Source: an uncultured Clostridia bacterium (GTDB lineage Bacteria; Bacillota; Clostridia; Oscillospirales; Ruminococcaceae). Taken from it: a stretch of 34,139 nucleotides of DNA. The stretch is from contig CAMWVP010000016.1 of the NCBI GenBank assembly GCA_947177735.1, positions 1-34,139 of the forward strand. Reading direction: 5' to 3'. Under the pieces are notes generated by a model. That model searched no databases. It saw only the letters and a program-made list of their open reading frames with translations, and had not been told where the DNA came from. Shown here in pieces: positions 25,312 to 32,824 of this stretch (positions are counted from its first letter, which is position 1; the number at the start of each line of letters is the position of its first letter). The translations under genes were made by a program, and so were the position numbers.

Positions 25312-26337
25312 TTATTTTAATATCGACGTGTAAAACTCGTCCCACATTTGCAGAACGTGCTTTTTCTCGTAGAATTCGTTTCCGCGCTTTGCGTTAGCCG
25401 CGCCCGCCGCGTAGTAGGAGCTGTCGTCGCGGAGCTTTTTCAGCTCGTTTACAAAGCCCTCGACGCTCTTTTCCCGATAGTAGAAGTCGAACAGTATATC
25501 GTCGTATATCGGCAGGTCGCGCAGCAGTATCGGAATATTGACGCACATCGCCTCGAGGATCGTCATCGGGAACAGCTCGTCGAACGACAGCAGCGCCATA
25601 ACGTCGGCGGCGTTGTACACCTTGTTCATATCCTCGCGCTCGATAATGCCGAGGAACTTCACATTATGCGGCGGATTCTTGACCACCTTGGTAAGCTCGT
25701 CAAAGCCGTCTGACAACCGTCCGAAGCTGAAGCCGCCTGCCCACACGAACTGAACGTCCGGCAGCAGCTCCGCGCACTTGAGAAAGTCGAACGCGCCCTT
25801 GCGCACCTGCAATTGCCCCGCGCACAGCACCGTAAACTTGTCCTCGGGGATTCCCAGCTTGCGGCGAACCTTGAGCTTCTTTTCGGCGGAGATCGGGTGG
25901 AATTGTTCGGTATCCACGAAATTCGGGATATACGTCACCCGCTCGCGCGGTATGCCGTAGCTCTCAAGCGCGTCCTTGAAGTAGGGGTTTACCACGACGA
26001 GCCTGTCCATTATCTTGTAAAATTTTACCATATACGCGTAAAAGACCTTCCGTGCGGGAGCGGGCAGCGCAAGGCTCTGATCCACCGTATCGGGTATCAT
26101 ATGCACGTAGCATACCGACGTTCCCTTGCGGCAGCGCCAGTTCTTCTGAATGAAAAACGACGGGTTTATCGTGTGATAATGCGTGATGTCCGCCGCCATG
26201 TGCGCGTTTTCAAAGATCTCGAATTTATCCGACAGCCCCTCGCGCACAAGCTTGACCTGCTCCATATACGCCGAGCCTACGCCCTGACCCTTGACGCTGG
26301 TCGCCTGAGATACCATATTGATAGTTTTCTTATTCAT
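25312..26337 (-). CDS. GT4-type glycosyltransferase, LafA/BgsB-like glycolipid glycosyltransferase
   Basis: MNKKTINMVSQATSVKGQGVGSAYMEQVKLVREGLSDKFEIFENAHMAADITHYHTINPSFF...VVNPYFKDALESYGIPRERVTYIPNFVD...FDELFPMTILEAM. Confidence 0.85.
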   Translation of the reverse strand: MNKKTINMVSQATSVKGQGVGSAYMEQVKLVREGLSDKFEIFENAHMAADITHYHTINPSFFIQKNWRCRKGTSVCYVHMIPDTVDQSLALPAPARKVFYAYMVKFYKIMDRLVVVNPYFKDALESYGIPRERVTYIPNFVDTEQFHPISAEKKLKVRRKLGIPEDKFTVLCAGQLQVRKGAFDFLKCAELLPDVQFVWAGGFSFGRLSDGFDELTKVVKNPPHNVKFLGIIEREDMNKVYNAADVMALLSFDELFPMTILEAMCVNIPILLRDLPIYDDILFDFYYREKSVEGFVNELKKLRDDSSYYAAGAANAKRGNEFYEKKHVLQMWDEFYTSILK

Positions 26338-26477
26338 ATTTTCTCTCCTTATAAGCAATGGTTACTAAGTAAACACTGATCTGATCGAGGTTTTGATCTT
26401 ATAAAAACGATTTGATCAGTATCTCCCTGAAGCTATGTAGTTACATTATTGCGTTATAAGGAGACGGTCTTGCTCTG

Positions 26478-27505
26478 TTACGGACGCTGATCTCGGAGTT
26501 GGATCGCACGCTCGTATACCGCGGCGAGCTGTCTGCCCGTTTTGGCGAAGCTGCGCTCGCATACGACCCTGTACCCATCCTCAATAAGCGGCGGGAAACG
26601 TTTTTCCAGTATTCCCTCCGCAGCGCGGACGAAATCCTCGAGATCATCGGCGAAGTAGGAATTGTTCCTACCCCCCCCCCGTATGAACAAATCCAACCCG
26701 CGTACACGGGGATATTTCTTAACAACGTTGGGATTTTCATTGCCAAAGCCTCCAGCACGACTATGCCCTCCGTTTCCTCATATGACGGAAACAGGAACAG
26801 GTCGCTGCCCGACAGAGCAGCCCGGAGCGCGGGCTTGTCCACATAGCCCGCGAAAGTGAGGTTAGGCGGCGCGTTCTTGACGGCGTTCCTGACCTCGTGC
26901 CCGACGAGCGCCAAATCGGCGTCGCCGAACCATATAAACTTATACTGCGGCAGTCTCCGCGCTATCTCCGCGAAGTCGTGCACGCCCTTGCGCTTTATCA
27001 GCAGCCCCGCCGACATCACGACTTTGTCCGTTTCGGAAAAGCCGTACCTCTCGCGGAACGCCCTGCTCTCCTGCTCGTCGCGGCGGTAGTACTCGAGGTC
27101 TATGCCGTTGGAAATAACGAAAATTTCCTTTTCGATGCCATAGCCTTGCAGCAGGCGCTTGGAGTATTCGGTAGGCGTGACGATAACGTCGCCGAGACAG
27201 TAGCAGGCGGTTATCCACCGCTTAAACAATCCCGCGGTGAGATTAGCGCCGACGTAGGAGTTGCGGAAATCCTCCCGCGTGGAATGTGCGTGATAAACGA
27301 GCGGCTTGCCCGTTCTGCGGAGCCGTTTTGCGAGCCGATAGGAGTTCGGCAGCACGGTGTTGATATGCACCACGTCCGCCTCGTCAACGCTGTCGACAAG
27401 CGTTATCCCGCAGTCCGACAGGGCCTTCCTCTGATGATAGATAGCCCTCCCGACGCCGCTTTTCGCGATCTTCTTTTGCAGCTCCGAGTAGATGTAAACT
27501 TTCAT
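26478..27505 (-). CDS. GT4-type glycosyltransferase, LafB/CpoA-like, frameshifted at a G10 tract (as assembled the frame runs to 26441)
   Basis: Upstream frame: MKVYIYSELQKKIAKSGVGRAIYHQRKALSDCGI...VHINTVLPNS...HAHSTREDFRNSYVGANL...FLFPSYEETEGIVVLEALAMKIPTLLRNIPVYAGW. After the tract (26671-26680) the likely native C-terminus is in another frame: GGGRNNSYFADDLEDFVRAAEGILEKRF...RAIQLRDQRP*. Confidence 0.82.
26671..26680. repeat. Homopolymer run of 10 C (G10 on coding strand) inside the glycosyltransferase
   Basis: Direct count: ...ttccta CCCCCCCCCC gtatgaac. Confidence 0.95.
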
Positions 27506-27545
27506 TTGACCTCCGAAAATAATTTAGATGGCCACATACATTTTT

Positions 27546-27574
27546 ATTATACTATATTATCGCGGGATTGTCAA
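27546..27574 (-). promoter_or_regulatory. Consensus sigma-A promoter for the glycosyltransferase genes
   Basis: Minus strand TTGACA-17 nt-TATAAT, about 40 bp upstream of the ATG at 27505. Confidence 0.8.
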
Positions 27575-27584
27575 CGTTATTTTT

Positions 27585-27746
27585 GAACTTATTCTCATAG
27601 CCCGAAATGCTCGGATTTCGAAGCAAATTTTTTCGAGGACAAGGAAAAGCGACGCAGACGTACTGTATGTACGTCAAGGAGCTTTGACGCAGTACTCGGG
27701 AAAATTTGCCGAAAGACGGGCGTTGAGCGGCTATGAGAATAAGTTC
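27585..27746. repeat. Palindromic MITE-like element, copy E3
   Basis: Ends GAACTTATTCTCATAGCC...GGCTATGAGAATAAGTTC. Core CGCAGACGTACTGTATGTACGTCAAGGAGCTTTGACGCAG. Shares CGAAATGCTCGGATTTCGAAGC with E5. Confidence 0.9.
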
Positions 27747-28370
27747 CTACAGTTTTTTCAGCTTTTCGGGCAGCTCGGCAAGGCGCTCCAGCCTGATATC
27801 GTATCGGTCGGCGCTGCCGAAACCGTAAGCCGCGAACGCGAACCTTGCCCCCGCGCCGTAAGCGCTGTCGCAGTCGGTTTGCGTATCGCCGACGTAAACA
27901 GCGTTTTCTATGCCGTTTCGACGCATTATAAGGCGGATATTCTCCTCCTTGGGCAGCTCGTTGTCACCCCAGCAGAGGCGGTCGGTAATATGCTCCCATA
28001 GCCCGTAGTAGTCGAGGAACGCCTCAATGTACCCCGCCTGGCAGTTGCTGACGATAAACAGACGGCAGGTCTTGGAGAGCTCCGCAAGGACGGGCACGGT
28101 GTCGGGGTAGAGCTCGCCGCCGTGCTCGCGGAGATAGTCGTTCTCGCCGTTACAGCAGCGCTCCATGATCTTCTGTCGTGTTTCCTCGGGCATATCCGGG
28201 AAAAAGCGCATGGCTATTGCGTCCATCGGCATCCCCATAACGCTCTGTATGTCGGCGGCGGTAAAGCGCCTGTCCGACAGCCCCGAGACAGCCGCGTTCC
28301 ACGATTCGGCAACGTTCGCGGAGCTGTCCCAGAGTGTGCCGTCCATATCGAATATGATGTTATCTGTCAT
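27747..28370 (-). CDS. HAD-superfamily hydrolase (phosphoglycolate phosphatase-like)
   Basis: MTDNIIFDMDGTLWDSSANVAESWN...LFIVSNCQAGYIEAFLDYYGL...VYVGDTQTDCDSAYGAGARFAFAAYGFG. Confidence 0.9.
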   Translation of the reverse strand: MTDNIIFDMDGTLWDSSANVAESWNAAVSGLSDRRFTAADIQSVMGMPMDAIAMRFFPDMPEETRQKIMERCCNGENDYLREHGGELYPDTVPVLAELSKTCRLFIVSNCQAGYIEAFLDYYGLWEHITDRLCWGDNELPKEENIRLIMRRNGIENAVYVGDTQTDCDSAYGAGARFAFAAYGFGSADRYDIRLERLAELPEKLKKL

Positions 28371-28528
28371 TTTTGTACCTCGTTTCTTGCCATCGGAATT
28401 TTCTATATTGACCCTATTGCCATATTTTAAACCTATTTTCGGTGTTTTCTCTGCCTCCGGCGGGTAAAACACCGAAAAAATCCCCTTTTCTCGTGCGCCG
28501 CGGAAGAGAAGTGCTCAAAGCACGTAAA

Positions 28529-28554
28529 CACCCGAAGGCTCAAGCCCTCGGGTG
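28529..28554 (-). terminator. Hairpin downstream of jag
   Basis: CACCCGA.../...TCGGGTG inverted repeat just past the stop at 28563. Confidence 0.5.
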
Positions 28555-28562
28555 CGCAATTA

Positions 28563-29525
28563 TCAAAGCTCGATTTTTCCGTAAAGAGTAGCGTTTCTTT
28601 CGGTGTCGACGGTCTCCTTGGAGAACTCGCCCGCGTTCGCGTTTTCGTCGGGCTGGTACTGCTTGCGCTTGTACTCGCGCTCAAAGCTGGTCGAGAAGCC
28701 TCCCGACTGGCGGTAGTTTCTCGTGGACGCGCCGTCGGAGGGTCGGCGGCTGCCGCGGCGGCGGTTGTCGAACTTCGGCTTATCCGCGTAGATAACGACC
28801 TTTCTGTAAGGCTCGGTGCCCGTAGAGCGGCTGGAAACGCCCTCTATCTCGGCAACACAGCTGTGGATTATACGTCTCTCATAGGGGTTCATAGGCTCGA
28901 GAGCGATCTTTCTGCCCTGCTTGATGACCTTAGCGGAGGTCTTTCTCGCAAGTGCGTCAAGGGTCTCGCGGCGCTTGTCGCGGTAGTCGTTGCAGTCGAG
29001 CGAGATACGGCAGAAGCTCTCCTCGGCGCGGTTGGACGCGAGGATCGTCAGATATTGCAGGCTATCGAGCGTTTCGCCGCGCTTGCCGATAACGATACCG
29101 AGCTTTTCGCCCGTGATGTTCAGCACAACATTGCCCTCGCGTTTGATGGGCGTGATCTCGAAATTCTCCAGTCCGAGCGCGTGAAGGACGTCGGTCAGAT
29201 ACTCGACCGCCATCTTGACCTTGAGGCTGCTGCTGACATCAAAATCGTCGGGCAACTCGCCGTCCTCATTCTCAGTCTCATCGGTCTGAGCCTCGGCGAA
29301 CTCTTCTTCTGTTTCGGGTTCGGCAGTTTCCTCGACAGCTGCTGCGGGAGCCGGCGCGGGAGCTTCATAGACTGCCTTGACCTTAGCCTCGCCTCTCAGC
29401 CCGAAAAGCGTCTTTTTAGGCTGCTCGAGCACCTCAAATTCAATGTCGTCAACGCTTGCTCCGAATTCCCGAGCGGCAAGCGCCTTGGCTTCGTCTAAGG
29501 TTTTTGCTGTGAATTCTTTTTCCAT
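28563..29525 (-). CDS. jag: Jag/KhpB RNA-binding protein (Jag-N, KH, R3H)
   Basis: MEKEFTAKTLDEAKALAAREFGASVDDIEFEVLEQPKKTLFGLRGEAKVKA; KH segment GEKLGIVIGKRGETLDSLQYLTILASNR; R3H-like MNPYERRIIHSCVAEIEGVSSRSTGTEPYRKVVIYA. Confidence 0.95.
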   Translation of the reverse strand: MEKEFTAKTLDEAKALAAREFGASVDDIEFEVLEQPKKTLFGLRGEAKVKAVYEAPAPAPAAAVEETAEPETEEEFAEAQTDETENEDGELPDDFDVSSSLKVKMAVEYLTDVLHALGLENFEITPIKREGNVVLNITGEKLGIVIGKRGETLDSLQYLTILASNRAEESFCRISLDCNDYRDKRRETLDALARKTSAKVIKQGRKIALEPMNPYERRIIHSCVAEIEGVSSRSTGTEPYRKVVIYADKPKFDNRRRGSRRPSDGASTRNYRQSGGFSTSFEREYKRKQYQPDENANAGEFSKETVDTERNATLYGKIEL

Positions 29526-29547
29526 ATGATCCCCTTTCCGACAACGA

Positions 29548-31083
29548 TCAATCATCGTCATCGTCGTGATATTCCTCGCCGTACTTCTCTGCGTCCGCCT
29601 TTCGGGCAGCCGCGAGCCTGCGGCGGTTGATCTCTTTCTGAGAGAGCGTCTCTTCCTCTCCGTTCTCGTTTACGACTTTTACAGCCTCAACGTTTACGGT
29701 CTTTTCCTGGCGAGCCTTGTACTCGGCAAGCGCCTGCTCCTTGAGCTTAACGGGGTTGTACACCTTGTTGAGCACCAGCGTCTGCGCGATACCGAACACA
29801 TAGCTTATCGTCCAGTAGAAGCCCGCACCCGCGGGAACCGTGAACGCGATCCAGAGCGACATAAGCGGCATAAGGTACATAGTGACCTTCATCGGACCCA
29901 TGGAAGCCGCCGCCTCGGGATTGGTCTGCGCCATTATCTTGTTGGATACGAACGTTTGCACGAGCGACATCAGGAACGAGATTATAGGCACGAGCAGCAT
30001 CGGGAAGTGCATATTTTCCTTAGGCACCTCGCCGAGCTTTATCCCGATAAAGTTCAGGTTGCCGTAAAGCTCCTCGAGCTCGGCTTGAACTTCGGGGCGT
30101 ACCGCCGCCTCGCTGTACGCGTCCTTGCACTTGTAGGTGTCGGTCTGCGTTCCGAAGCAGTTCAGAGCGTACAGCTCACGCTGCATGGACGCCGTAGCCT
30201 GGAACGTTACAACGCCGTCGCCCGTCGCCTTGTACATACCGTAATGCAGCTGCACATTGTTCAGCACGTCGGTGAAGCTCTTGCTGAAAGCGTGCTCGGC
30301 GCGGTACGCGGTCTTTTCGGCTTCGTCGGTCAGCGCTTCAAGCGCGGTCTTTTCCTCGTCCGATATCTTGTACAGGTCGGTATGAGCAAACTGGGTGTTG
30401 GAATTGTCCTGCGCGTAAGCCTCGCTTATGCTCGTCTTTACGACAGTCTCAACTATACGGACATTCTCGATATTGACAGTGGAGAACACGCTCTGCGCGG
30501 TAACGGCGCTCCCGCCGTCCGCAAGGCAGTGTTCGTTATAATAGGCGATCAGCTTGGCTGAATCGCGGAGGATATCCTCGTGCCTTGCGAGATCCTTGTC
30601 CTTCATCTTGGCGATCTCGTCGGGGGACTTGCCGTACTCGTTGACGATAACGGAGGTGAGCTCGACGGCGTAGGACTCCTCGACAACTGCGGTTATTGCG
30701 TCGCTCTTCATATGAACGATATGAGTAAGCGGCTTGTAGACAACGTCGATGACGCCGAACAGCAGCAAAAACGTCAGCAGCATAGAACCGCAGCCCGACA
30801 TAGGCTTATAGCCCTCCTGCTGGAGCTTCATCAGCTCCTCCTGCTGCTTCTGCTGGTTGTTCTTGTATTTTTTCTGTATCTCCATTACCTTCGGCTGGAA
30901 GATAGCCGATTTTGCGGTGTTTTTCTGTTGCTTTACGGCAAGCGGCAGCATTGCCAGCTTTACGACGAAAGTAAATATGATAATGGCGATACCGACATTC
31001 GAGCATATAAACTTATAAATAAAGTACAGAATGTACCCTAAGGGCGTACCTATCAGACTGTAAATAAATTGAATAACGTCCAC
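29548..31083 (-). CDS. yidC: YidC/Oxa1 membrane protein insertase with large extracytoplasmic insertion (GTG start)
   Basis: TM1 region GIAIIIFTFVVKLAMLPLAVKQQKNTAKSAIFQPKVMEIQKKYKNNQQKQQEELMKLQQEGYKPMSGCGSMLL; C-terminal TMs NLNFIGIKLGEVP...FTVPAGAGFYWTISYVFGIAQTLVLNKVY. In the first-gene position relative to jag. Confidence 0.95.
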   Translation of the reverse strand: MDVIQFIYSLIGTPLGYILYFIYKFICSNVGIAIIIFTFVVKLAMLPLAVKQQKNTAKSAIFQPKVMEIQKKYKNNQQKQQEELMKLQQEGYKPMSGCGSMLLTFLLLFGVIDVVYKPLTHIVHMKSDAITAVVEESYAVELTSVIVNEYGKSPDEIAKMKDKDLARHEDILRDSAKLIAYYNEHCLADGGSAVTAQSVFSTVNIENVRIVETVVKTSISEAYAQDNSNTQFAHTDLYKISDEEKTALEALTDEAEKTAYRAEHAFSKSFTDVLNNVQLHYGMYKATGDGVVTFQATASMQRELYALNCFGTQTDTYKCKDAYSEAAVRPEVQAELEELYGNLNFIGIKLGEVPKENMHFPMLLVPIISFLMSLVQTFVSNKIMAQTNPEAAASMGPMKVTMYLMPLMSLWIAFTVPAGAGFYWTISYVFGIAQTLVLNKVYNPVKLKEQALAEYKARQEKTVNVEAVKVVNENGEEETLSQKEINRRRLAAARKADAEKYGEEYHDDDDD

Positions 31084-31139
31084 GACCTTTCTTCAGCTTA
31101 CGCTCCCGGTACGGAGCATGTGTTCTACGACTGTGTTTT

Positions 31140-31323
31140 AGAGCCTGTTCAGGATCTCGACGTATGCGGATTTTGCAGCAGATTTTGCGGATTTCAAGGC
31201 GTTTTTTCGCAGCGTTTTGCCGAAGGCATAATGCGTGTACTTGATGTACTTCAAGAAAAAACAACGAAGAAATACGCAAAATCTGCAAGAAAGATGCGTG
31301 CGGAGAGATTCTGAACAGGCTCT
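31140..31323. repeat. Palindromic MITE-like element, copy E4 (most diverged)
   Basis: Ends AGAGCCTGTTCAGGATCTC...GAGATTCTGAACAGGCTCT. Core GCGTGTACTTGATGTACTTCAAGAAAAAACAACGAAG. Confidence 0.82.
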
Positions 31324-31346
31324 TATCTATCTGTCAACTCCCGCGG

Positions 31347-31679
31347 TCAATGCCGCTTATGGGAAGATTTCTTGCGGTTTTTACGTTTGCGGTAGCGCTC
31401 CGCGCAGTCACGACCTCTTTGTGTCTCCGTGCGCGAGACGGTGAATTTTTCGGGACGAAAGCAGAACTTTTTCGGTACGGGGTCAATACCGCCGTTGCCG
31501 AACGGATTACATCTGAAAATCCGCCAAAATGTCAAATAACCGCCCTTAACCGCTCCAAAGCGCCGAATAGCGGTAAGCCCATACTCGGAGCAGGTTGGAT
31601 AGAAGCGGCAGCACGGCGGCAAGATCTTTGACAGCGTAAGTCGATACAGCTTTATAATTCCCAAAAAAATATATTTCAT
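31347..31679 (-). CDS. yidD: YidD membrane protein insertion efficiency factor
   Basis: MKYIFLGIIKLYRLTLSKILPPCCRFYPTCSEYGLTAIRRFGAVKGGYLTFWRIFRCNPFGNGGIDPVP. Confidence 0.95.
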   Translation of the reverse strand: MKYIFLGIIKLYRLTLSKILPPCCRFYPTCSEYGLTAIRRFGAVKGGYLTFWRIFRCNPFGNGGIDPVPKKFCFRPEKFTVSRTETQRGRDCAERYRKRKNRKKSSHKRH

Positions 31680-31699
31680 TTCGATCAAACGGCAGGGCA

Positions 31700-32062
31700 T
31701 CAGCCCGCCTTGTTCAACTTCGGCAGAATATTCTTTTTCATAAGACTTAAAATCTGCTGCATTTTCAGCGTTGGCGTTTTTGCCCTCGCGACAAACACGA
31801 AATCAAAGCGCCGATCGGTTTTTTCCTTGATAACCGGGTCTAAAAGGCGGAAAGCTTCTCTTATTATCCGCCTTGCCCGATTGCGTTTCACCGCGTTCCC
31901 GACCTTTTTGCCCGTGACGATGCCCAGGCGGTTTTTCCCTGCTCTGCGCGGCTTGATGTAGCACACAAAGCCGTAATTCACTACAGCCTCGCCCTTTTTA
32001 AACAGGTAAGTGAAATCGCGGTTGCTTTTGATAACGACGTATCGTTTCCTGAAGTCAGACAT
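31700..32062 (-). CDS. rnpA: Ribonuclease P protein component
   Basis: KSNRDFTYLFKKGEAVVNYGFVCYIKPRRAGKNRLGIVTGKKVGNAVKRNRARRIIREAFRLL. Confidence 0.96.
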   Translation of the reverse strand: MSDFRKRYVVIKSNRDFTYLFKKGEAVVNYGFVCYIKPRRAGKNRLGIVTGKKVGNAVKRNRARRIIREAFRLLDPVIKEKTDRRFDFVFVARAKTPTLKMQQILSLMKKNILPKLNKAG

Positions 32063-32075
32063 TCAGTTCGCCGTA

Positions 32076-32210
32076 TCAGTGAGAGAGTCTTTTTCTGCCC
32101 TTAGCGCGGCGGCGAGCGAGAACCTTTCTGCCGTTCTTGGTAGCCATTCTCTTCATAAAGCCGTGCTCATGCTTTCTCTGGAGCTTCTTGGGCTGGTAAG
32201 TTCTTTTCAT
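32076..32210 (-). CDS. rpmH: 50S ribosomal protein L34 (absent from the supplied ORF track)
   Basis: Reverse translation [44 protein letters not shown], with SD AGGAGG. Confidence 0.97.
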   Translation of the reverse strand: MKRTYQPKKLQRKHEHGFMKRMATKNGRKVLARRRAKGRKRLSH

Positions 32211-32282
32211 TTTCATTTCCTCCTCTAATATTTATTTGTGACGGGGTACAGTTATCCCATACACAACTACTCACATTAAATT

Positions 32283-32311
32283 ATTATAACTCATTATATA
32301 AGCGTTGTCAA
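32283..32311 (-). promoter_or_regulatory. Consensus sigma-A promoter of the rpmH operon
   Basis: Minus strand TTGACA-17 nt-TATAAT. Confidence 0.85.
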
Positions 32312-32459
32312 GAGGTTTTTATAATTTTCGTGCATTTTTACAGTTTTTTGCAGTCGGAAAGGGAGTAAATTAGGATTTATCTCAGTAACTCTGTACCGGA
32401 CTTCTGTCGCCGAAACAGACCATAATTCACCGCATTTGCAATAAAATGTCAAAACCCCC

Positions 32460-32488
32460 TTGATTTTTTCGAGGAAATGTAGTATACT
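32460..32488 (+). promoter_or_regulatory. Predicted sigma-A promoter of SRP RNA
   Basis: TTGATT-17 nt-TATACT. Confidence 0.75.
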
Positions 32489-32504
32489 ATTATAAGATAT
32501 TGAA

Positions 32505-32638
32505 AAATGCTTTCGATTATGGGGGCAGACCCTGTGCAACGGGGTGCTGTGAACCATGTCAGGCGGGGAACCGAGCAGCATTAAGCAGATTTCTCCGTGT
32601 GCCGCAGTCAGTCTGTTCCCATAATCGAGGGCATTTTT
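32505..32638 (+). ncRNA. ffs: Bacterial signal recognition particle RNA (4.5S-type)
   Basis: GGTGCTGTGAACCATGTCAGGCGGGGAACCGAGCAGCATTAAGCAGA domain IV motif. Closing helix AAAATGCTTTCGATTATGGG / CCCATAATCGAGGGCATTTT. Confidence 0.92.
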
Positions 32639-32802
32639 AGAGCCTGTCCACATAGCTCGAAATGCTCGGATTTCGAAGCGGATTTTTCGTATAACGAGGA
32701 AAAAATCCGCAGGAATACTGTATGTATTTCAAGGATTTTTGACAAAGTTATGCGGAAAATCAGCCGAAAGACGAGCGTTGAGCGGCTATGCGGACAGGCT
32801 CT
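32639..32802. repeat. Palindromic MITE-like element, copy E5
   Basis: Ends AGAGCCTGTCCACATAGCT...AGCGGCTATGCGGACAGGCTCT. Core CGCAGGAATACTGTATGTATTTCAAGGATTTTTGACAAAGTTATGCGGAAAATC. Confidence 0.9.
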
Positions 32803-32824
32803 TATTCTCATCGGAGGTGAGCGT

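Noticed and set aside
32220-32500. Possible oriC between rpmH and SRP RNA
   Set aside because: No dnaA gene, no cluster of TTATNCACA boxes; only one weak resemblance. The interval is explained by two divergent promoters.
10628-32802. Palindromic repeats as a CRISPR array or IS element
   Set aside because: Copies are dispersed, not regularly spaced with spacers, and contain no transposase ORF. At most they are non-autonomous.
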